Part shown: positions 27,158-33,905 of the stretch, in pieces
How positions within the stretch are numbered: the stretch's first letter is position 1
Layout of the letters: each line of letters begins with the position of its first letter
Origin: Prevotella sp. UBA2754
GTDB taxonomy: Bacteria > Bacteroidota > Bacteroidia > Bacteroidales > Bacteroidaceae
Length of the DNA stretch: 64,000 nucleotides
NCBI GenBank assembly: GCA_002353295.1
Contig: DEJG01000022.1
Span: 52,535 to 116,534 of the forward strand
Direction of reading: 5' to 3'
Position numbers and translations under genes: made by a program
Notes under the pieces: generated by a model
Database searches by the model: none
What the model saw: only the letters and a program-made list of their open reading frames with translations
What the model was told of the DNA's origin: nothing

Positions 27158-27171
27158 TGCAATCGTTTACG
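27158..27171. promoter_or_regulatory. Degenerate copy of the palindromic operator (susC2)
   Basis: The plus strand reads TGCAATCGTTTACG, matching CGTAAACGTTTACG at 11 of 14 positions with one half intact. Its centre is 54 bp from the -7 box centre, versus 55 bp for the first susC. Confidence 0.55.
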
Positions 27172-27193
27172 GAAATGCTTTTTTAACTAAAAC

Positions 27194-27234
27194 AGCAGTG
27201 GCTGCATTCCCCGTGTGGGAAAACAGCCACTGCT
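27194..27234. terminator. Hairpin terminator after the CE8 gene
   Basis: An 11-bp perfect stem AGCAGTGGCTG (27194-27204) / CAGCCACTGCT (27224-27234) with an inner TTCCC/GGGAA stem. T-rich sequence follows on both strands. It separates the CE8 transcript from the second susC promoter. Confidence 0.85.
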
Positions 27235-27257
27235 ATATTTTTATAAAGGTGTAGTGT

Positions 27258-30200
27258 TTACTTTACAATCACCTTCTTTCCATTCTTGATGACGATGCCC
27301 TTGTAAGAACTGTCAACTTTCTGACCAGCGAGGTTGTAGATGGGACCGTTGCCCTCAGCATCCACACCTACCTTTACTTTGTTGATGGCAGTAAGGACTC
27401 CATCAATAGTATAAGTAACAGTTTCAGCGGTGGCATTTGACAGATATGCACAGAAAGGTTTGATGTCGGTAGTACCATCAGCAGCCTTCTTAAGTTGACT
27501 GTTGTTGAAATAGTAGCTGTCAACAGGCACCTTACCTGCTTCGTAGATACCACAGAAAGTCCATCCGGCAACAGTTTGCTGAGCATCAGCCTTTACCAGT
27601 TTGATTCCGCTGATATTTGCTGAGGCAAAGTTTTCTGCAACGTTGATGATGTAAGGCTTATTGGCCTCAATGGCTGTGGCAGTTGTGAAGTTAATTTGTG
27701 CATTATCTGCTGTCTTAAGTTCTGCAACTTTAGCATCACTTCCAAACATTGTTGCAATCTGCTCTGCTGTGAGTGCAAATGGCAGAACGATAGGAGACCA
27801 GTTGTTTGCAGTGAGCGCCAGTTTCAGCGTGATGTCTCTTGTTACACCGTTGCTGGCTGCAATGTTGCAAACGTTGTAAGCACTGTTCTCGTCAAGGTTT
27901 AGGACGTCGCTGTACATCTTTTCAGGGGTGAAACCTAGTTTGCTTACAACGCCCTCATAGAGTTCGAGTGCTTTTTCATCAGGAACAACACCATTGATGT
28001 TGGCTCCAGTAGAACCTGTTGTGTTGTATTTTGCATTGATAGTAGGATCAAAGTCGTAAATGTGGAGGTTGGCTGTTGCTGCAGAAACTCCGCCACCCAT
28101 ATCTTTCCACTCAAATTTCAGTTTGTCGCCAATCTCGTTTTTCAAATTGAAGTAATAAACACTGGCTCCAGCTCCGCCCCAGTCGCGTCCGAGATTAGCA
28201 AGGATGTATTTACGAGTTCCTGCTTTTACGGTGCAGTCACGGAAAATATATGTCTTGCTGGCATCCAGAGTATTTCCTTCTTTGTATGCCGTGATGTAAG
28301 CGCTGGTTTCTTTGTCACTATAGCCTCCGATTGTCAAATCACAATTGTCAAAGACTACGTAGCCACCGCCAAAGATGTAGTCTGTATTACCAATGATATT
28401 GCAATCCTTGACGTAAATCTTACCACTGCTGAAGAAGGTGTCCTGTGACCCGATAAAAGTACAGTTGTAAAGTTGTACACCAGTAGGGTCGTTCTCAAAT
28501 GCAATAGCAGCACCACGTTCAGTGACATCCTTGGTGTCTGCTGCCTTATACCCTGTAGCTCCCTCTGTTAAAGTACGATCGTAGTTAATCTTTTGAGCTC
28601 CGTTAGGACGCACACCATCCACAACTTCTTCTTTGGTGTAGCGCTGGTTGAAACTGTTCTCAAAAGTGATGTTCTCTGCCCTGAAGTTATTACCCTTGCT
28701 TGTCACAAGTACAGTAGCACCCCAGCGCTGAGGGTCAATCATGTTGATGGAGTTACGTGTGTTGGCGCGGTCCTTGTTGTAATAGCCGTCAGAACCTAAG
28801 CTGTAGTATGTGTAGCCGATACCATAGTAGAAGGTGATAGTTGCCGTTTCCTCGCCGCTGGTCTTCAGTGTAACGTTAGGCATGTCTACCTTAACCTGCT
28901 CCATATAAGTCTGTCCACTGGTCAGAGTGATGATAGGGTTGGAGATATTACCGGCCTTAGCGGCTGCAAGGGCATCAGTAACAGTGTTATAAATGTTTGC
29001 AGCAACAGTAGCAGTGTTGTCAACAGTAATGTTTTGACTTGTTGCAGCAGGTACGGCAGCTTCAGGGTAATAGATGTTGAATGTTACAGCTTCTTTCAAT
29101 ACCTTAAAACTGGCTTTTGACAAAGGAGACAAAGTTCCTGCAGATGAATTGATGGTATAGGTATCTGGATCCAGTACAACACTATATGATGTAGCATTTG
29201 CCTCAAGTGAAATCTTTTTGTTGTGAGAAGCACCAGTGAAGGTTAACTCAAATGCTTCTGCTGGGGCATTGGTGATTTGTCCAGTTACGGTCTGTTCTTG
29301 TGCTGCAATGACTGTTATAGTTCCGATACTACCATTATCACTAACGACCACGTTTTCAGGAGAACTGATAACGTAGTTCACATCCTCGCTCAAACTCAGA
29401 GTGTAGGTGTCAGCAGGGAGTTTGACGCTAATGGCACCTGATGCAATCTTTGATGAATATTTCTGTCCGTTGCCTTCTGCAGTGAAAGTAACAGCAGCTC
29501 CATCAATAGAAGCCCCTGTAACATTTCCTGTAGCCTCGAAGATATCAATGGGCTCAATCTTCATGCTGCTCATGTAACCCAAGCCTTTGGCTGTCAGTTC
29601 AGCAGTACCTTCTTCTAAAACGACATAATATTTGTTGACCAAGTCTCCTCCTACAGTCATACCAGCAGTAACGCCAGTATTGTAGGCACCCCATGAAATC
29701 TTTGAGCCTGCGTATGCAGGAACTTTGAAGATGGTACCATCGCCACATTGGGTCCATTCATCTTTGTTATAGACGAATTTGCCTTTCGCTGTATTAATGA
29801 TGAGTGTTCGGTCGTCTATAGTATATTCATAATCGCCTTTTCCTTGCAGGTTAAATTTTTCTCCACCAGAAGAAACGCTCAGTGGCCAAATATGTGTGTA
29901 GCCGTCAGCACCAGCAAGTGTGACAAATTCTGTACCAACAACGGTGATGCTCTTGATGTAGCCATTGGCCTTGCATGTCATCACAACATTCTCGTCCTTT
30001 TTAGTTGTGTAAGTCTCTCCGTTCTTATAATCAATACCGTTTATGGTCAGGGCCGTTGAGTTGTAAAGAGCAAATGTAATGGTGCTTCCTTGAGGAACGC
30101 CTGGGAGGGTTAGGATAGTATTTGCGTTAATCTGAGCCCAATCTGTGCTGTTTGGGCCAAGTTTTCCATTGGTTGCATCAACATGAAGAAGTGGAGCCTT

Positions 30201-30941
30201 GGCTGCTGGGTCAGCTGTTGTTGCAGCAACGTCGCCTTCCTTCTTTTCAATTTTTTTTGTGTTGTCGTTAATTGCTGTAGCAAGATCGTATACTGTGGTG
30301 TATTTTGTAACCTCACCATTCACCTTGCCATTAACAACCACGTTCGCAATGCCGACTTGTTTGGAAGTCGGTGTCAACTTGCCAATATAGATGCGGAAGA
30401 TGGTTTCACCAGTGGTTGCTACAATAGCAGTCTTTGTAGTTAAATCGAATGTTTGATGTTCACTGGGAGTTTCTCCGTTATCCCTCGTTATAGCTACTTC
30501 TTCCGCTATTGATGTCGTGGTAGTACCTTGTATGCACTCAACCCATATTTTGGGATCGCCAGTCGCAACTTTTACGATGTCGAAGCTCAGCGAAGTTGGT
30601 GTTGCTGTTACTCCTGCCTTTGGCGTGAACTTGAACTCAACGTAGTTATCGTCAATCGATTCGCGTTTGTTGTCCTTTTTGGTCTTGTCTGTGAAAAGGG
30701 TGAATACCTTTTCAAAATGAGTTCCTGTTTCGGTAGTGTTTAAGACGATGTTGCTACCCATTCCCCATGACATGTCGCCAATGGCGGCGGCTGGGTCGGC
30801 TATGCCGGTGCTTAGCGAACCTTTGTTCATACTCCAGGTAGCACTGAAGTCCTGATTAGTGTACGTCTGTGCCTGGAGTCCTAAGCAACAGCATAAAGCT
30901 AGTAAGCAAAGCGTACCTAAACGAAGTAATTGTTTCTTCAT
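27258..30941 (-). CDS. Very large secreted pectin methylesterase (CE8) with multi-domain N-terminus
   Basis: CE8 enzymes remove methyl esters from homogalacturonan. This 1227-residue protein has a signal peptide (to about residue 25). A long beta-rich N-terminal half (about 26-630) follows, apparently several adhesin or carbohydrate-binding-like modules I cannot name (for example TGASIDGAAVTF... and a carboxypeptidase-regulatory-like stretch around 550-620). The CE8 beta-helix (about 640-1000) shows GQTYMEQV, GSQDTFF (Asp834), GNTDYIFGG (Asp854) and LGRDW (Arg919, Trp921). A C-terminal domain then ends in the tail NLAGQKV...GIVIKNGKK. Family members are usually 300-400 residues, so most of this protein is accessory. 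It is monocistronic, with its own promoter and the palindromic operator. Confidence 0.92.
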   Translation of the reverse strand: MKKQLLRLGTLCLLALCCCLGLQAQTYTNQDFSATWSMNKGSLSTGIADPAAAIGDMSWGMGSNIVLNTTETGTHFEKVFTLFTDKTKKDNKRESIDDNYVEFKFTPKAGVTATPTSLSFDIVKVATGDPKIWVECIQGTTTTSIAEEVAITRDNGETPSEHQTFDLTTKTAIVATTGETIFRIYIGKLTPTSKQVGIANVVVNGKVNGEVTKYTTVYDLATAINDNTKKIEKKEGDVAATTADPAAKAPLLHVDATNGKLGPNSTDWAQINANTILTLPGVPQGSTITFALYNSTALTINGIDYKNGETYTTKKDENVVMTCKANGYIKSITVVGTEFVTLAGADGYTHIWPLSVSSGGEKFNLQGKGDYEYTIDDRTLIINTAKGKFVYNKDEWTQCGDGTIFKVPAYAGSKISWGAYNTGVTAGMTVGGDLVNKYYVVLEEGTAELTAKGLGYMSSMKIEPIDIFEATGNVTGASIDGAAVTFTAEGNGQKYSSKIASGAISVKLPADTYTLSLSEDVNYVISSPENVVVSDNGSIGTITVIAAQEQTVTGQITNAPAEAFELTFTGASHNKKISLEANATSYSVVLDPDTYTINSSAGTLSPLSKASFKVLKEAVTFNIYYPEAAVPAATSQNITVDNTATVAANIYNTVTDALAAAKAGNISNPIITLTSGQTYMEQVKVDMPNVTLKTSGEETATITFYYGIGYTYYSLGSDGYYNKDRANTRNSINMIDPQRWGATVLVTSKGNNFRAENITFENSFNQRYTKEEVVDGVRPNGAQKINYDRTLTEGATGYKAADTKDVTERGAAIAFENDPTGVQLYNCTFIGSQDTFFSSGKIYVKDCNIIGNTDYIFGGGYVVFDNCDLTIGGYSDKETSAYITAYKEGNTLDASKTYIFRDCTVKAGTRKYILANLGRDWGGAGASVYYFNLKNEIGDKLKFEWKDMGGGVSAATANLHIYDFDPTINAKYNTTGSTGANINGVVPDEKALELYEGVVSKLGFTPEKMYSDVLNLDENSAYNVCNIAASNGVTRDITLKLALTANNWSPIVLPFALTAEQIATMFGSDAKVAELKTADNAQINFTTATAIEANKPYIINVAENFASANISGIKLVKADAQQTVAGWTFCGIYEAGKVPVDSYYFNNSQLKKAADGTTDIKPFCAYLSNATAETVTYTIDGVLTAINKVKVGVDAEGNGPIYNLAGQKVDSSYKGIVIKNGKKVIVK

Positions 30942-31002
30942 AAACTGTAAGTTTTAAGTTATTAATTTAATAATATATATATCTTAGTAGCAGTTTGCGT
31001 GG

Positions 31003-31010
31003 CAAAGGTA
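31003..31010 (-). promoter_or_regulatory. -7 box of the CE8 gene
   Basis: The minus strand reads TACCTTTG, with start near 30996 and a leader of about 55 bases. There is no TTTG at the -33 distance. The operator centre is 66 bp away, 11 bp (about one helical turn) more than at the susC genes. Confidence 0.58.
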
Positions 31011-31065
31011 CAAAAAATATGTTGGAGAAACGAGAATTTTGTGGGTAAAAAAGCAACAAAAAGTC

Positions 31066-31079
31066 CGTAAACGTTTACG
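31066..31079. promoter_or_regulatory. Palindromic operator CGTAAACGTTTACG (CE8)
   Basis: A perfect 14-bp palindrome identical to the one at 16922-16935. The match extends outward (TC before, GA and AAT-like bases after), so it is unlikely to be chance. Its predicted partner is a LacI-type or similar dimeric regulator not encoded in this window. Confidence 0.77.
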
Positions 31080-31099
31080 AATAATAGAAAAGGGTTAAG

Positions 31100-31213
31100 C
31101 TAAACTTTTAGATACGTTCTATCAGTAGCGTCCTTGTCCAATGCTAATTTTTCTTGTGCCTGAGCACCAACGGTCATCAGAGAGGCAGCAATAAGAGTAA
31201 ATAATTTTTTCAT
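31100..31213 (-). pseudogene. Truncated secreted-protein start (37 residues), left leader cassette
   Basis: An ATG at 31213 opens a 37-codon frame: signal peptide MKKLFTLIAASLMTVGAQAQ then a 17-residue tail EKLALDKDATDRTYLKV and TAG. It looks like the first part of a secreted protein whose body is lost, because a similar 5' region and signal peptide recur inverted at 31698-31862. It could also be a genuine short secreted peptide. It lies directly upstream of the CE8 gene on the same strand, just before the operator. Confidence 0.45.
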
Positions 31214-31313
31214 AAGTATTTTGTTTTAATTTGGGTTATTAATATAAAAGTTTCGATTCGTTCACGTTCATTTGTACTCACCTCGCGGGGGAAGTAGCAT
31301 ATAACACGATGCA
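31184..31313 (-). repeat. Left arm of a large imperfect inverted repeat
   Basis: Inverted relative to 31698-31832. The inner 71 bp (31184-31254, pairing with 31762-31832) differ at about one position; the remainder (31255-31313) is more diverged, with a small gap. The arm contains the leader and first ten codons of the truncated ORF at 31100-31213. Confidence 0.85.
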
Positions 31314-31697
31314 TAATTACGTAAACTTCTCATAACTACCAAATATTTCTGTCGCAAATTCTTTTTTTACCCTAGATTAATTTTTGCTACTATTAAGTCT
31401 AGCAATAATTTCCCTACTAGAGAAAAATTCTGAATGCATACAAATTCGTTTCCTTTTGTACTCGGGAAGCCTGCTCATTTTACAAATATTTATTTACATT
31501 TACAGTGTCGTGTATGGGATGTATGTTGGTTTGTGATTTTGCAGCGTTCTTGCTTTTAGAGAAACTAAACGGCAGATTACCTTGAGAAATGCAATTTACT
31601 GACTCGGCACCCCCGTTGACTTGGCTCGAGCCAGAACGGGGTTTGGCTCGAGCCAAAACCCGATTTGGCTCGAGACCCCTCTTTTCAGTATTGTTTT
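31314..31697. other. Gene-free centre of the inverted repeat
   Basis: A 384-bp segment without a credible gene. It contains a short inverted pair TTGCTA / TAGCAA (31384-31389, 31400-31405) and the palindromic 22-bp-period repeats at 31621-31674. No clear TAnnTTTG promoter with a spaced TTTG was found on either strand. It lies between two divergently oriented truncated gene starts. Confidence 0.6.
31621..31674. repeat. Three 22-bp-spaced copies of palindromic TTGGCTCGAG(CC)
   Basis: TTGGCTCGAGCC at 31621-31632 and 31643-31654, and TTGGCTCGAG at 31665-31674, exactly 22 bp apart. Each is centred on CTCGAG, so each copy is itself a palindrome (GGCTCGAGCC); the middle copy extends to about 24 bp of near-perfect symmetry (GGGGTTTGGCTC / GAGCCAAAACCC). 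About two helical turns per repeat suggests an array of protein-binding sites. Confidence 0.8.
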
Positions 31698-31832
31698 TGC
31701 ATCGTGTTATATACCACCTCCCCGCGCGATGTGGACAGACACAAATGAACGTAAACGAGTTGAAACTTTTATATTAATAACCCAAATTAAAACAAAATGC
31801 TTATGAAAAAATTATTTACTCTTATTGCTGCC
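31698..31832 (+). repeat. Right arm of the large imperfect inverted repeat
   Basis: Counterpart of 31184-31313, facing outward on the plus strand. It carries the same leader (including TTTTATATTAATAACCCAAA) and the start codon and first ten codons of the truncated ORF at 31803. Confidence 0.85.
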
Positions 31833-31862
31833 ACTTTGATGGTAGCCGGTGCTATTATTTGA
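31803..31862 (+). pseudogene. Truncated secreted-protein start (19 residues), right leader cassette
   Basis: ATG at 31803 gives MKKLFTLIAATLMVAGAII and TGA at 31860-31862. The first ten residues are identical to the left cassette. The signal peptide is cut before any cleavage site, so it is a remnant. It faces the terminator of the convergent PL1 gene. Confidence 0.5.
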
Positions 31863-31885
31863 ACAGAGTGACCAAAAAAAATTGC

Positions 31886-31922
31886 AAAAAAAAGGAGGCT
31901 CATTAGTGAAGTGAGCCTCCTT
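31886..31922 (-). terminator. Terminator of the GH28-GH105/PL1 operon
   Basis: An 11-bp perfect stem AAGGAGGCTCA (31892-31902) / TGAGCCTCCTT (31912-31922), followed on the minus strand by eight T (plus-strand A 31886-31893). Confidence 0.93.
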
Positions 31923-31927
31923 AATGT

Positions 31928-33880
31928 TTATTTCTGGATATACTTTTTACCGTTCTTAATCACGATACCTTTATAGCTTTCGTCTACTCGCTGACCTCGG
32001 AGGTTGTAGATATGTCCGTCGCCTTTGATAACGACAGGAGTGCTGATGCCTGTAGAACTGTCAATAAGGTTACCTTGAATCATGATGTTGCAGAAACCAT
32101 AATCCTTAAGGCTTCCCGTTTGTCCTAATGCGTAGAGGTTAATAACTAATGAACAAGGATCGTTTGTCGCTGTTGATTGATTCTTTATGTCATATTCATA
32201 CGTGGTATAGAAAGGATCCTCACTGGGTTTCCCTGAAGGAGTAGAATTACGTTTTGGTGTCAGGGCTGTTCCAAGTTTTATTTCTTTCACATCGTTCCAT
32301 GTAATATCAATTTTACCTCCGTCGGTACCTATTTTGGTTGCAGTAACAGAAACTTTGGCGCATTTGAACTTATACCCAGAGGCAGGGGTGAACTTGAAGG
32401 TGATGGCATTGCTTGCAGCAGGCGATGGTGCGTTAGGAACGTTTGCTTTGATTTTGGTTTCTTTGCCAATTGATGAGATGTTTTGAGTCCCATCGTAAGA
32501 TAAGTCATCGCCTAATGTCACAGAAGTTGAAGCAATGTTAGCGCCAAAGGATGCCGAGATGGATGATGCTTGATTTGCGCCACCAACATTGAATGGCCAC
32601 ATGATGCTTCCTGATACACCATCGGCAGGGTCTGGCTCATCACGTTCTTCCCCATAGGGCAGGGTGGCGCCAGCACCAGCTTCCACTGCTGCAGGAACAT
32701 CGGCTGTAGGGGCTACGGTGTAGGTATAGGGGACAGTGACTTTGGTGCCAAAGGAGGTAGGCTTAGAAGCACCACTGGGAATAGTGTTGTCGTCAGCCCA
32801 TGTAACTGCTGTGGCATCATTGTTTCTATAGCATTTCGTTACGCCAGCAGCGAAATAGTTGCCTTCGATGAGGAACTCTGAGTTGATGCGAGGGTTCATA
32901 CAGAGACTGGCACCTGTGCAGGTGTAATAATTGTTCAGCATGTGGATTTTTCCCACGCGTCCCATTGGCATACGCTGATTACAACCAGAAGCCCACCAGT
33001 TGAAAGCAAAAGTGGTATTGAGATAACCTTTTGCCTCGCTGTCACTGCTACCAATAAGGTTCGTGTTCTGGTGCATATAAGAGCGCTCAGTGTAGCGGAA
33101 AATACACCAGCTGATGGTATTGAAATCAGCACTGTTTGTAATGTCGAAGTTGCCATCCATACCATCCATAAACTCACAATGGTCAATCCAGCAGTGTTTA
33201 GCTCCTGTGCAGACGATGAGGTCGTTGCCGGCAGCATCAAGAGAACCAGGCCCCTTGAAGGTGATGTTGCGGATGATGACGTTTTGACAACCGTTCAACG
33301 TGATACATCCGGATTTACGGTAGTTCTCGTTCTTGTATTTTTCGTAAAGGAGCTTACGGGTGATGTATTCTGCCTGTTCTTTGATAGTTTGTCCAGCTAC
33401 CGTTCCTCCCAAATTGTCGTCAGAGCTGGTGCTCATATTCTTAACTCCCTTTTTTGCGGGTGTTCTGTCGTCGGTAGCATTGTTGAGCAGGTCCTTGATT
33501 TCCTCGTCTATGTACCATTTTGTGCTGATGCACGCATTGTTGATACCAATGATAGTCTTGTTGGACGCTGAGATTCCCACATTGCTACTGACAATAAATT
33601 CACCATCTGCTCCATCGAGAATGACGACGTCGTTCTGTTTGATAGCATTCTGAATAGCCGCCTGTTGATCCTGACTATTTGACTTCAGTATGATAACTTT
33701 GCCGGTAAATCCGTCTGTGGGGTAGGTGTATATTCCTCCTCCAGTAATATCATAGGTGCTGCTTGTCTCAGTGCGTGATGACACGGTACAGAAGCCGAAA
33801 GGCTTGTTAAGATTATAGTCTTCGGCTGCAGCAGCTAGTGACAATAGTGCAGCCGATAGGGTTAACAGATACTTCTTCAT
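31928..33880 (-). CDS. Secreted pectate lyase, PL1 family
   Basis: A 650-residue secreted protein (signal peptide to about residue 19). The parallel beta-helix PL1 domain (about 60-370) contains WIDHCEF (231-237), Asp residues at 239, 242 and 246 that are candidates for calcium binding, and the catalytic R-x-P-x-x-R motif RMPMGR (303-308). It cleaves de-esterified homogalacturonan by beta-elimination, giving 4,5-unsaturated ends, the substrates for the GH105 domain encoded next to it. The region after about 430 is a separate beta-rich domain of unknown role, ending in the tail NLRGQRV...GIVIKNGKK. It starts 25 bases after the GH28-GH105 gene and shares its transcript. Confidence 0.93.
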   Translation of the reverse strand: MKKYLLTLSAALLSLAAAAEDYNLNKPFGFCTVSSRTETSSTYDITGGGIYTYPTDGFTGKVIILKSNSQDQQAAIQNAIKQNDVVILDGADGEFIVSSNVGISASNKTIIGINNACISTKWYIDEEIKDLLNNATDDRTPAKKGVKNMSTSSDDNLGGTVAGQTIKEQAEYITRKLLYEKYKNENYRKSGCITLNGCQNVIIRNITFKGPGSLDAAGNDLIVCTGAKHCWIDHCEFMDGMDGNFDITNSADFNTISWCIFRYTERSYMHQNTNLIGSSDSEAKGYLNTTFAFNWWASGCNQRMPMGRVGKIHMLNNYYTCTGASLCMNPRINSEFLIEGNYFAAGVTKCYRNNDATAVTWADDNTIPSGASKPTSFGTKVTVPYTYTVAPTADVPAAVEAGAGATLPYGEERDEPDPADGVSGSIMWPFNVGGANQASSISASFGANIASTSVTLGDDLSYDGTQNISSIGKETKIKANVPNAPSPAASNAITFKFTPASGYKFKCAKVSVTATKIGTDGGKIDITWNDVKEIKLGTALTPKRNSTPSGKPSEDPFYTTYEYDIKNQSTATNDPCSLVINLYALGQTGSLKDYGFCNIMIQGNLIDSSTGISTPVVIKGDGHIYNLRGQRVDESYKGIVIKNGKKYIQK

Positions 33881-33905
33881 AATTTCTTTTCCTTTATAGA
33901 TATAT

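Noticed and set aside
27056..27257. Extra gene between susC and the CE8 gene
   Set aside because: No open frame with a start and ribosome site; the region is filled by leader, promoter, operator and terminator.
31621..31674. CRISPR array
   Set aside because: Only three short palindromic units with 10-12 bp between them; spacers are too short and similar, and there are no cas genes.
31589..31777. 62-residue plus-strand ORF
   Set aside because: It is made from the palindromic repeats and an inverted-repeat arm, with no ribosome site, promoter or plausible protein character.
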